This document shows positions 1-12,182 of a DNA stretch of 64,000 nucleotides, piece after piece; position 1 is the first letter of the stretch; every line of letters starts with the position of its first letter. Location of the stretch: NCBI RefSeq assembly GCF_000003195.3, contig NC_012876.2:47611276-47675275 (forward strand), written 5' to 3'. The position numbers and the translations under genes are program-made. The notes beneath the pieces are model-generated. The model was given only the letters and a program-made list of their open reading frames with translations. It made no database searches and was not told the origin of the DNA. This DNA comes from Sorghum bicolor (lineage: Eukaryota > Streptophyta > Magnoliopsida > Poales > Poaceae).

Positions 1-1971
1 CTCTAACAAGCTAGAAAAGGTCTTCATACTGAGCTAAAGCCAGAGCCATTATAGCCCTCATGGTTGCACTGTTGTCCCGGTTATCACTTACAAATAAATC
101 ATCAAGTTGCCAAAAGTCATTTTTATCATTTATTACTTCACATTAATCTAGCCACAGGATCATGGTCACAGAAATAAAATCCAATTGCTATACTTGCCTT
201 AATCCAACTGCTCTTGCTTATACTGTTGGTTTTGCTGGTCTTACTTGTTGCCAAAGCTTTGATCTTGATCACCAAAAACTCCTCTCCGTCTAAACTCGAT
301 CATCGATCTTCGTCACACAAACAATCGGAGAACAAACATACACGAAGCAAACAAGGCTACAATTAGAACAATACACCAATCATATAAAAACAGTATGAAA
401 AGTTTATACAATGATTCTACGCATCACTACGATTTTATAGACGTAAGGATCACAAAAATCGAAGTTAAAACGAAGAAGATAAGAATTTCTAAGATTTTAT
501 ATAGAAAAGAAATTCAATAAGTAGAGTCACGAAATCAAAAAGTTTCAAACTGATTAAACAATTTTACTAACATGTAGAGCTCATTATTATGAACCTAACG
601 CAATTTGAATGGATCAAAACGGAATTAAATGAGCATTTTATGAGCAAAACAGTTTCAGTGGCAAACTTGTAAATACTGAAAATGTATTTTGATTTAACCT
701 GGGAGCATTTACGTCTTCGAAAGGGCAATGCATATATGCTTAACGGCGCCAGGGACCGCGGGTTAGATAAGAGAGAAGGAGAGGGACTCTTTAGCAAGAT
801 TGACCCCGAAGGGGTATCTTCTAATTTTGGCCGTTGATTCAAGATCCTACGGCCCAGATCTGCTTAAGATGATGGAGAGGGGTGACAACCGGCCGGCTAC
901 AGGGCACCGACGGCATCGCCATTGCCGGAGGGCTTGGAGCCTCGTCGGAGTTGGTCGGGACGGCGTTCTAATGCACCAAATTCAAATCCGAGAGCACGTG
1001 AAGCAAGAGAGGGACGCCGCGAACTCACCAAGACCACGATAAAGGACGGGGATAGCTCGAAGAGGTGAGCGCGGTGAGGCGGCTCGATGCTCCTGCAGAG
1101 GGTTCAGCGAGGACTTAGGAGCAAAAGATCGTGCTAGAGTGTAAAAGGAAGGGCGAGGCATGTTCGTCACCTCAATCCGAAGCTCGGCACGGTATCAATT
1201 TTTTTGACACGGCCATGGACAGAAAGTTCCACGGCAGCGGCAATTGATACACCTCGGCGAGATCCGAGATGTGATAGACCAGAGGCTAGGGCTCAGGCGA
1301 AGGCACGATGATGGGAAAGACGAGGGCGTGAAGAGGGCCAGGGACTTTATAGGAGCTTGATGTGAGAGTCGGCAAGGAATCCCGGGAAGATCGGGATTGG
1401 GGATTCGCCTGTTAGCTAGAGACCGGCTTGGTCACGACGAGGAAGAAGGGGAGGGAGTCGCTGACCTGGGCGCGGGGCCGGTTTGCCGGAGAGAGGAGGA
1501 GGGAAGGCCAGCGCGCGTGCGGGCTCGCGCGTTCCTGGGCCACGCACTGGGCCGAGGCGAGGGGGAGACGGGTGGCGCGCCGTTGGGCCAGAGCCTGGCC
1601 GCGCGTGGGGCGTGCTGGCCAAAGGGCCGAGGGAAGAAAAGGAGAAGGGGAGGATGGAGTAGGCCTTCGGCCAGAATAGAGAGGGAGGTTTTCCCTCTTT
1701 TTTTTGTTTGTTTTCTTTTTGTTCCTTTTTATTTCAAAGTCTTTTCAAAGCAGTTTTAAATCAATTTAAAAGAATATTTTGACTTTGACCAAATTCACAC
1801 ATTAAAACGAAAAGGAATGCTCCAAAATGGATGCACAAACAAGTTGCTAAACCTATGGTAAATTTTAATTAAATGAAAAAAATATTATTTTCCTATGTTT
1901 TATGAGCACAAAAATTCATAATTAAATTATTTTAGGTCTATTTTCCAGAAAACAATTTTTAGGGTGTTACA
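1..1971 (-). mobile_element. E1 left (3') LTR, partial
   Basis: This is the right-hand part of a long terminal repeat. It matches 4952-6124 closely, starting with the same sequence at position 1 and at 4952. It ends in GGGTGTTACA at 1971, the reverse complement of a TGTAACACCC terminus, and is followed at once by a polypurine tract read on the minus strand. It is therefore the 3' LTR of an element transcribed right to left. By comparison with the right copy, about 750 bp lie outside the window and the full LTR is near 2.7 kb. Bases 780-1690 are GC-rich and may hold promoter or leader sequence. The short open frames here are not conserved between the two copies and are not called as genes. Confidence 0.85.
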
Positions 1972-1976
1972 AATCT

Positions 1977-2010
1977 ACCCCCCTTAAGATGAATCTCGTC
2001 CTCGAGATTC
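1977..2010 (-). other. E1 polypurine tract and adjacent hairpin
   Basis: Bases 1977-1988 read TACCCCCCTTAAG-like on the plus strand, which is a purine tract on the minus strand directly inside the 3' LTR. This is the place expected for the plus-strand primer of reverse transcription. It is followed by a perfect inverted repeat, GAATCTCG (1991-1998) and CGAGATTC (2003-2010), with a 4-base loop. The same hairpin occurs beside the tracts of E2 and E5. Confidence 0.8.
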
Positions 2011-4190
2011 AAAAGGTGGCGATCCCGAGATGAGGATAGTTCGCTTTTGAATCTTCGTCTCCTCCTTGAGTTGTTATCTTAATAACTATTTCATTGCTTA
2101 GCCTTCCATTAATATAATTCCACTGTTCCTTAATTCCATGAGTAGGCTTCTTACAACTTTTCCTTTTTTTTGCTTTTGTCAGTGTGGATTCTTATTTGTT
2201 TCAATGCCAACTTGCTCTTCAATATTATTGTTGATAATACTCAGCTTCATCATACTCATAACATCCTTTAAATGCAGGATCATTCTCTTCCTACATATCC
2301 GTGAAAGTCATCATCTATGACTCCTGAGTCATGGGGTACTACACTTCATGTCATCAAGTGACTAACATCAGTAACTAGATAAGGATTGATGATCATAACC
2401 ATAGAATATCTCAAGAGACAACTCTCACTTCAGCATGCATCATCTCGTGATATCATGGTACTACCCCCCTTAAGATGAGATTGATTGGGGGACACTAGAG
2501 ACTAGCTCTCCTATCCTTTTTAGATGCTACACATAATATACACTTTTAAATTTGCTTGTACCAAGTCTCTTGATCCAAGGTTAGTTTCACCACTAAGTTT
2601 CAATTATTGGTACCTTTATCACAGTTAAGTTGCTTCACTCTAACACTATACATACAACTCTGTAGACTTTGGTGTCATCTGATCCTCATACACAACTCTT
2701 AATACATGAGTATCAGTAATGACATAAACCTCCATTGGTATTAGCAAACTCCAAATAGAATGATATCTCGAAACAAACCAACATACCAAGCACTTGATGT
2801 CCTTGTAGATGTTCCAGTCATTAACCACTTCTTCTCTTGTGACTTCTTTAACTAGGCTACCCCCCCTTAAGAAAAGTCAACTAGCGGCACAAGAAAGGTA
2901 GCTTGCATATTTTTCAAACATGTTAACATTGAGAACTTCTGACATCCCAAAGAACTTATGTGTAAGAGAACAAACAGGTATCCTCAAATTTTCTCGTGAT
3001 ATGAGAAACACCACCGTAGTAAAATGGACATAACTCTTATTCTGTGAATCCAATAGAGTTTTGGCTTATATCGTTAGAAAACTTATAAAACCCCCAGCAA
3101 CTTTCATGTATAAAACCTCCTTAGGTTCTGTCTTTAAACTTAGGTAAAATAGCCAAACGTAATATCCGTCCTGAAAATGTCTCAGCAAAGGTGAAGTAGC
3201 TTCCAGAAGTTATATCTCGAGCTACTTAACTCATCTGGAGATGATCCTTACATATTTGAAAAGCTTAGAAAATCCTCTACAACTTTCGTATACAACATTT
3301 TCGCAGATTCTGTCTTTAACTTGGCTGAAAATAGGAAATGCCAGATCTGTCTAGATTTTGAAACAGAACAGAAACATTCAAGTATAAATGTCATATCTCA
3401 GGTTCTACTTATCCAAATGAGTTCCAGATTATACTGTTAGAAAGCTTTGCAAATTGGCTACAACTTTTCTATATAACACTTTTCCAAATTCTATAACCAT
3501 ATTTGTCTCAAACAGTAAGCAACCAAAACTGGTCCAGGTTCTTGACAGCACATTTGTATCATATTGTGATTTTTGTAACTTCCAAGCCATAACAGCTATG
3601 AGGGTGATTCTTGAGGTCAGGGAAAGATCTTGAAGTCTAGATATTCTCAGAAAAATTTGATAAACTTTGCACGATCAGATGAGATACACCAGAATTATTG
3701 CAGACTGCTCCAGAAATCAGCAAGAGATAGAAACATGATATAACCAAACCCAACTACTTATGTCATTACTCCTTATGCCTTAGGCCTATAAAATAAATGA
3801 TATTGTGGAGAAATCCCACAAAATCATTGCACTCATTACAAAGATCCAAATCAAGCATAAACATAATAACAAACCAATTAAGCATTGAAGGTTCACACTT
3901 CACTCAACTTGCGATACTATCGTTCTCTTCATAGTAAGGGTAAAGATCCTAAAACTCCTCTTTAAAAGACACAAGAAGATGATAAAAGAAGGTTCTAAAA
4001 GCATACCAACTCAAGGAGTGAAGATGAGAACAAGTATTTTTAAAATAAGTAACAAGGTAGAGAGGAATAGCAAGGGTAGAGATATAGTATAGTGGAAAAT
4101 ACCAAGGTTTTTAGAGCAAGGGTGTTATAACAATTTCTAAAACCTTAAGAAGACCAATTTCTAACTAGGCTTGCGTCCTACAGTCAGCAT

Positions 4191-4203
4191 TGCTTTGATA
4201 CCA
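4191..4203 (-). other. E1 primer binding site
   Basis: The plus strand reads TGCTTTGATACCA, so the minus strand reads TGGTATCAAAGCA. This matches, with one change, the initiator-methionine tRNA primer site (TGGTATCAGAGCA) common in plant LTR elements. It sits next to the right LTR, so that LTR is the 5' LTR and E1 is minus-strand. Confidence 0.8.
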
Positions 4204-4204
4204 C

Positions 4205-6124
4205 TTTTTAATACCCGATTTTAAGGACAAAACCAGATATGCACCATATGTGAGTTTTAGAGACCAAATCTTACATATAGCTACAAATAAGGGGTAATAT
4301 CAAAAGACAATGCATAAATATATAACGTACTTATTATAAAAGAGATAACCTATGATAGCAAACAACGAATAGACAACTCCAACCTTCGGGTATTAACTTC
4401 ACTCTACAGGATCCAACTGACTGGTTGATCACAAGCCTAAACTTCTCCTGAGGTTTGGGGAAATAGCCAGAGTGAGTCCATATCGAACTCCACAAGTATA
4501 GCAACTAGATTGTATAGCTCCCACAATCTCATGATCAATGTGACATAAATAATGTAGAGCACTAAATAATAAATAATGAGAATATTTAACACAAAAGAAT
4601 CATCACCGTTGATGTGAGAATCCCCAAGGCCGCTCATGACCGTGAGCACGACTAGTATACCAGTTTTAACACTCTGCAGAGGTTGTACATCTTTACCTAT
4701 GAGTCATGATTTAACCTTTCGCCCGAGGCCCGTCGACCTCTTAACCCACTACCAAGGAAGGTCGGCAGGGATCACAATAAAGCCTTTCAAAAAAGTTCGT
4801 CTAACACGTTAGGGCCGCAAGGTTTTCTTCGCGTGTAGATATAGATACCCCCCTTCCAAATGGCACAATGACGCGCAGCCTATACACATAAGGACAGGGG
4901 CTCGCACTATACCTAAAACGGTTCAGCCCCTCTAGCGCCGTTTCGGGTAACCTCTAATAAGCTAGAAAAGGTCTTCATACTGAGCTAAAGCCAGAGCCAT
5001 TATAGCCCTCATGGTTGCACTATTGTCCCAGTTATCGCTTACAGATAAATCATCAAGTTGCCAAAAGTCATTTTTATCATTTATTACTTAAAATTAACCT
5101 AGCCACAGGATCATGGTCACAGAAATAAAATCCAATTGCTATACATGCCTTAATCCAACTTCTCTTGCTGATCCTCTTAGTTCTGCTGGTCTTACTTGTT
5201 GCCATAGCTTTGATCTTGATCAGCAAAAACTGCTCTCCGTCTAAACTCGATCATCGATCTTCATCGCAAAAACAATCGGAGAACAAACATACACGAAGGA
5301 AATAAGGGTACAATTAGAACAGTACACCAACCATATAAAAACAGTATAAAAAGTTTATAAAACGATTCTACGCATCACTACGATTTTATAGACGTAAAGA
5401 TCACGAAAATCGGAGTTAAAACGTAGAAGATATGAATTTTCAAAGATTTTATATAGAAAAGAAATTCATTAAGTGGAGTCACGAAATAAAAAAGTTTCAA
5501 ACTGAGTAAACAATTTTACTAACATGTAGAGCTCATGATTATGAACCTAACACAATTTGAATGGATCAAAACGGAATTAAAATGAGCATTTTATGAGCAA
5601 AATTGTTTCAGTGGCAAACATGTAAATACTGAAAACGTATTTTGATTTAACCCAGGAGCTTTTACGTCTTCAAAAGGGCAATGCGTATTTGCTTAAAGGC
5701 GCCAGGGACCGCGGGTTAGATAAGAGAGAAAGAGAGGGACTCTTTAGCAAGATTGACCCCGAAGGGGTATCTTCTAATTTTGGCCGTTGATTCAAGATCC
5801 TACGGCCCAGATCTGCTCAGGATGATGGAGAGGGGTGACAACCGGCCGGCTACAGGGCACCGACGGCGACGCCATTGCCGGAGAGCTTGGAGCCTCGCCG
5901 GAGATGGTCAGGACGGCGTTCTAGTGCACCAAATTCAAATCTGAGAGCATGGGGAGCAAGAGAGGGACGCCGCGAACTCACCAAGACCATGATAAAGGAC
6001 GGGGACAGCTCGGAGTGGTGAGACCACACAGTGAGGCAGCTCGATGCTCCTACAGAGGGTTCGGCAAGGACATAGGAGGAAAAGATCGTGCTAGAGTGTA
6101 AAAGGAAGGGCTAGGCATGTTCGT
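4205..6124 (-). mobile_element. E1 right (5') LTR, interrupted
   Basis: The LTR starts just past the primer binding site with a mutated terminus (TTTTTAATACCCG where TGTAACACCCG-like sequence is usual). From 4952 it aligns with the window start. It stops at 6124, where the left LTR continues with CACCTCAATCC (1167) but here E2 begins. The last five bases, TTCGT, are the presumed target duplication of E2. About 805 bp of this LTR should lie on the far side of the nested block, outside the window. Confidence 0.82.
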
Positions 6125-9100
6125 TGTAACAGAATCGCCCAATTTACAAGAGATCAACTATGAAAAACTCCCGCCAAAGCAGTTGCTTTAACATAATCGA
6201 ACTCTCATAAACCCGGTAGTCCGTGAAATCATGAGGGATTTCAAACCAACCATCATACAAGCCAAAATCATAGTGATTCAACATAACAAGTCACATGTTA
6301 CATCTGTTGCACAAGTAGTTTAACATACGTTGGAGTTTAATATAGTTACTACAAATTGAGCTTAAAAGTAGCGGAAGCAAAGTAAATGTTGAAACTATCA
6401 TTACCCTTATTTCAAATACATGCCAGTATCTAGGTCAACTCCAACAAAAGCAATATAGATGAGATAACTAAGAAGGATTATGCCCATGATCTTACTCCTT
6501 CACTACGATAGGAGTCATCCATCTCTTGCAGTAGCCATGATACATCACAACCTCAACAAGTGGGAATAAACCCTGAGTACAAGAAGGTACTAAGCTAGAC
6601 TTACCCGTCATAAACCAGAAATAAGATGACACCAAGGAGTATGCAAGGCTTTATTGGTGGAGCTAGCTTGACAATACTCTTTGCATAAAAAGCTTAGGTT
6701 ACAGGTAAGTAACTTTTCAGGTATTTAGCTCAAGTCAATAATCATTACCTGTCATCTATATTAGCACTTGTACTAGAGCAATCACTTGATTATGATACAA
6801 CAATAGTACCCATATTTGATGTGGCATTTCCAACATCATCATACCATAACCATCCAAGTGTTCCATAAATAGTACTACGATGACGAAGCTCAAGTCAAGT
6901 CCTCACTATCCAGGAGCGATGGCGATTCGAATCGATTTCTGACCAGCTGACGAGTTTATTCCCCACACAAACCACACTCACTGATCAAGTGAGCTACAGG
7001 TCACCATGTTACACTATCCAGGACCAATTCGCGGGTTCGACAGGCACCGCCCGTACCCAAGGACCGTTCCGGCAACCGAGGTATCCAAGGTATACCAAGG
7101 TTGCGCGCCGCGCCCTCATCCTTCTCCTCAACCATCACCAATACAGCGCGTACATCGGGCCGATTCCTGGCCCGGATAGTGTTCAGGCTTCACGGTCGGA
7201 ATGACTTATCCTTCCAGCTAAGTGTGGGGCATGCGTTCAACATGACAAGAGGGCCGTGAACGATCGGTCCTTAATCGACACAGGCGGGGATAGATAGGCA
7301 CCCAAGACCTCCATGTCTTGTTACTTCTCTATCGTCGTCCTGCCCGGTCTCCAATTATTCATCCTCATCACTTGGTTATTTCCATGATAGCATATATAGC
7401 CAACCTTTTCAGGCATCCACCTATCTCGCTCAGGTGACAGGACATCACCTGGCTTCTACCGGTCTAAGCATGACTAAGCATTTAGGTTCGATCCCGAATC
7501 AACATAGGGTTATAGGTATATTTGCTGGACAAGGAATGTTATATGCAGCAAGGGTTTCACCCAACTCCTATACTTAATGCAACAATACATATATAAGATA
7601 TATTCTCAATTGCATTAAAAAGTAGTGGGAGACTTATAATGCTCCGGGGCTTGCCTGGTTTCAACACGGAGTCAGTTCAGTTAGTTGCTCCGTCTTGGTG
7701 ACATCTAAGGTCACAACACTTGCTTAGTCCTTCCACCTTTGGGATGGGTCCACCAAACACCATCTTCTAGTTTGATTCCACATCATGCCCTTCACGTGAT
7801 TCATTTAGCGCACCTAGATGAGATGCAAGATGCAAGTGCATGAATATGGAGAATAGTGACACAACATGCATCACATAAAAGTATGCAAGACACATGCATC
7901 TAAGTTATTTAACTAACATCACACAACTAACTATAGAGAGCAAGCATATAAAGCATGACATATGTTTAACAAGGTTACAAGTGCATTACTTAATCATCAT
8001 TAAAGACCTGAATCATACTTAGATCACACAAAGTAAAGCAATCAAGCATTCATGTATTTCAGCAATTCTGGGCATACATACAACAACTCAGTAAATAAAT
8101 CATAACTGGAGTTACACAACTCCAAAAACTATGCAATAGGACATTCTGGAAAGATTATAAAACTATCTACAATTCATCTTTAATCATATTAGCATGATTA
8201 ACAAGTTAACCAAGTCAAACATGCATGACCATATAATCTGGTCCAGGAACTTCCAGAGAACAAGCATTTCAAACGATGAACTTCATACTACTGTAACTCA
8301 TAAACCACTTAGCTGAATGATATGAAACTTTACCACAAGATATATTTGTAAGTTATCTACATCTTTTCTATATACAAGTTTAACAGCAAACATCATTTAT
8401 ATCATGGAATTAATTGCATAAATAAAACTGCTCATGCTATCCAAACAGTAGAGGTACACTTACAAACACAAAACTAATAGGCAATTCAGAAAAGAATAAC
8501 TGGAGTTATAGACCTCCAGCAAACATGATTCTTATATTTTTGGAAAGCTTATAAAGTTACATACAACTTTCTTATTATCATCTAAATATGAATCTACAGG
8601 TAACAAGGTCAATTAACCTCATAAAGACACCTCTGTCCAAAACATGGACAGAATCTGTCATGCCACATTAAACAGCTATAACTTGAGGTTCACATGTCCA
8701 TAATTTATGGTTATGTACTTTCCAGAAATCTTACGAAATTGTGAACAACTTTATTATAAACATCTAGAGCTAAATCTACCACTAACAAGGCCTTACATTA
8801 CAAACAATGCAATCCTGTCTGGGTTTAGACAGAAACTGGAACAGTATTTTAAACCACTATAACTAAAAATGTGCTTAACCAAAAATTTTGCTATTTATAT
8901 TTTGGGAAAGCTCATTAAAATTACTAAAACTTATATCCAGGCAAGATTCACAACTTAACTGAGCCAAACAATACAAACATGCATATCCACTCAGAATAGG
9001 AGAAAAGCAACACAGGGCATTTGTTATTTTTATAACTCTTAATCTATCAATCCTAAATTTATGAAACAAATGGCAGACATCAAATATAATATGGAAAGCA

Positions 9101-10302
9101 TGTCACAATATTTTCACATTTAGTTGGGCAATAATACAGCAGCTACAAAAAAGACAAATATAACAAGCAATTAAAACCTAATTGCATAAATCTATTTTTA
9201 CGACTAAAACGTCAAACTAAACCATGCCATATTATAGATCTACTGCATAGAGAATTTCATAAGGATTCCAAAAAGTCCACATTTACTATTTTACGATTTC
9301 TCTACAATTTATTATGATTTTCCAAACTTCAGCCATATGAAAGAAAAACAGATTTGCACAGAGACCCTTAAGTTATCCGCAAAACAAACTACAACCGAGA
9401 GGTCCCTGCAGGTACTATTCACATGTGCCATGACTTCACATCTGGACCCCTCACTTTTGTCGAATTTGAGCCCGAGGTCCCTGGTCGCGAACAGGGGAGA
9501 CTAGCCGGAGCTTCCTGTTTCGGCCCGTCGGAGCCTCGTCAGCAGCGATGGAGGGGTGGGGAAGCATCAGGGCAATGAGCCGCACCCTTAGGTAGCCACG
9601 GCTCGGCCAAAGGTGGCCCGTGGCGGTCCGACCATGCACGCACACCAACGGCGGCGGCGGCGGTGGCACGCCGGCGACCACGGCAACGGATTCGGACGGC
9701 GAGCGCGAGCACGAGATGTAGGAGATGGAGGCGTAGCTACTAACGGCGCTTGCAGGGAGTGAGGAGGTGTGGAGCAGCGAGAACGCGGTGGCAGGAGCTT
9801 CCACGGTGGCCATGGTTGTCACAGTCGCTTCGGTCAAAGCAGTAACCTGATAAAGCTTTAAATATGGTTTTAGGCGAATTGAAGCATTTCCTTGGCATAA
9901 GCTCAACATGAATCCTTCATGACTTTTGTTGTATAATTCATCTAGAGTCATATGAGCAAGTTTGGAAGGTTTGGTTCATGACCCATGATTCTATTTCCTT
10001 AATAGAGCCATTCCAACAAGGAGATAACTCATCATTTCATGTGACTTCTTGATTTCAAACTTCACCAATCTTTTCCACAAACAAACATAGATTGGGATGG
10101 ATATGAGACACATGGAAAATGTGCCACTAGCATCATCCAAGCATACCTTTTAAAAAGGGGCTATATGCAAGCAAGGTTGCATCCTCCAAGTCCAAGTTGG
10201 GGCTTACTTTCATAGATTGACTTTGGCCTCTTTATTACCATTGAACTTGTCATGTTTGAGCTCAAAAGTACTTAGCAAGTGAAAAACACCTTGGGTGTTA
10301 CA
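6125..10302 (-). mobile_element. E2 left (3') LTR, LARD type
   Basis: A 4178-bp LTR starts TGTAACAGAATCG and ends GGTGTTACA, followed by a minus-strand polypurine tract. It aligns along most of its length with the E5 LTR at 52575-58245 but has diverged substantially. It lacks more than 1 kb that E5 carries in the part matching 56400-57880. Bases 8100-9000 hold degenerate repeats of about 180 bp. A GC-rich patch lies at 9470-9820. The 166-codon minus frame at 9451-9951 lies in this patch, has no recognisable domain, and is not called as a gene. Confidence 0.85.
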
Positions 10303-10338
10303 GCCTTCCCCCCTTAAAAGAATCTCGTCCCGAGATTC
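10303..10338 (-). other. E2 polypurine tract and adjacent hairpin
   Basis: GCCTTCCCCCCTTAA at 10303-10317 is the complement of a purine tract directly inside the LTR. It is followed by a perfect stem, GAATCTCG (10320-10327) and CGAGATTC (10331-10338), with a 3-base loop. Tract and hairpin are the same as in E5 (58246-58282). Confidence 0.82.
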
Positions 10339-12182
10339 AGTGCAAAAGACTTTTAAGGGATGAAAACAATGTCATCCATCTCCCAACATCAGCGATAACA
10401 GTGGGCTACTTTGCTTGGAACATCAGAGAAGCAAACTTGGTCCAAACATTTTATGATACTTGCTCTGCATAGTAAACCTTTATTTGGAGAATCTCCCTTT
10501 TTGTTTGACTTTAGTGAAGCATTGTTTCTTTGGGAGGAATCCAAGACAAACTGTTCCATGTACTTTGTTCCTGGTGTATAAAAAGTGGTTTAGAGCATAA
10601 TGAGCAACTTGTACCATTAGCTTCTTTAGTGAAACTAATGCAAGCCATATGAACTTTGCACTATGTCACAAGCTTCTAAGGGTTGCTCATTATAGTGACT
10701 CTAGGCTCATTCACAAGATTTGAAAAGCAGTCCTTTATCAAAATGGTTGGATTACAACTTTCCATGCATGCAATTCTCTTTCTCTGATGACAACATTGTA
10801 CTTACCACCCGGTTAAGAGAACGGTGAATGTGATAGCTGACTTTGTTGGTTCAACATCTTCCATGATCATTTATTTTAAGGTATTCTTGTATCCAAACAA
10901 CAGAAGTTATCTGGGTTGAATTAGATGTACCTTTTTGGGTATCACATAGATGGTAACCAAGGCATGTAAGAATTGGATAACCACTACTGATGAAGGATGA
11001 TAGTGGGGCCTATATGTCTCCAACAGCTGCAAGTGTTCAACCACTAAAGAAATAGTGTGCCACCAAGTAGGTTAAGCATGATCTTTCTTCATGATGGAGT
11101 TGCATAAGAGTTAGATTGACTTGTACCATAGCAAAACCAATCTAGTGAAACTACTATTGCTTTTGAGATTTCCTTTTTAAGATCAGTCGGTAGCTCTGAC
11201 ATTGGAAATCTATTGACTGACACCTTTCAAAACATTTTTGATTTGCACTGGCACAAATGGGTACAAAGAATCTTATTTCAGCATATAAGCATTATCTATG
11301 CAGCAAGACATTGCCCATACTGTAATCCATGGCACCAAAATCAACACTACTTTATATACGAAGGATGATCGATATCAAAAGGAAGATTGTAGAGTTCTAA
11401 CCCGTTTGGGTTTTAGTTCATATTTCACCAATTACCACTCACATTTCCATGAACTTTGGTAGAAACACAGATCCATGAGTGTTCCAACCTCTGACCAACC
11501 ATTTAGCTCCAATAGGCACCCTTTGCGTAAGCAGAACATATACATACTAAACTTGTTCTATGCTGAAACTGTAGCATTCCGGACTGACAAGACATCTCTC
11601 AACTCCAAAGTTTGATTCACTAGTTGATGAAATATATCCTTCATGGCTATCAATCCATCGTTTCCTTGCTTGAGATTAGCCTTGTTACTAGCAACCAATC
11701 AATTGGCTCTCAACACTAAAAATTCCAAAGCTCCACTCTTAACCACAACAATTGTGGCTGACGCTTAACAATTGGTCATCTTCAAAGCTAGAAGATAAGG
11801 ATTCATGCTAAATATGGTTGACTGTAGCTGTATGACCATGACGCACATAATGATCAAGACTTAGGAAAACTAGGTCATAAGCACAATAGTGATGATCGAT
11901 GCTTGTTCAATAGATAACTTGTCCAACATTAAGTGTTGTGTGTCCTTTGCTTCGGTGTGGATGACCAATGTTGCTCATTAAATGACCATCATCATTATAG
12001 GAATAGTTAAATAGTGTCACTTGTCTACCATCTCTTGCAGTCTGTTAATGTTTATGTCAGTGACCTATTCTTCAAAGGTTATCCTCTTTGTAACTTCATG
12101 GGTAATTCTCCTACTTGCACATGAAGTAAGAATCTTCTGATATGATCTCAAGAGATAATTGAGGACAAACTCATGATGAGAT
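10303..12182 (-). mobile_element. E2 internal domain, part 1, non-coding
   Basis: This part aligns with the E5 interior from 58246 to about 59700, with a local block near 11040-11420 that E5 lacks. No retroviral protein motif is visible in any frame. It ends at the GAGAT target duplication (12178-12182) of E3 and resumes at 20116. The non-coding sequence is visibly conserved between two diverged copies, which is typical of LARD interiors. Confidence 0.78.

Larger units (their letters stand above)
1972..4204 (-). mobile_element. E1 internal domain, non-coding (LARD-like)
   Basis: This 2.2 kb stretch lies between the polypurine tract and primer binding site of E1. No gag, protease, reverse transcriptase or integrase motif is visible in any frame, and only short open frames occur. 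An interior without coding capacity flanked by multi-kilobase LTRs fits the large retrotransposon derivative (LARD) class. Two further polypurine-like tracts lie at about 2462-2472 and 2859-2871. Degenerate repeats of about 181 bp, each with a GAAA(A)GCTT core followed by CAACTTTC-like sequence, occur at about 3075, 3257 and 3438. Confidence 0.75.

Noticed and set aside
9451..9951. A 166-codon minus-strand open frame inside the E2 LTR
   Set aside because: It lies in a GC-rich patch of an LTR, has no recognisable domain, and I found no matching frame in the homologous part of the E5 LTR.
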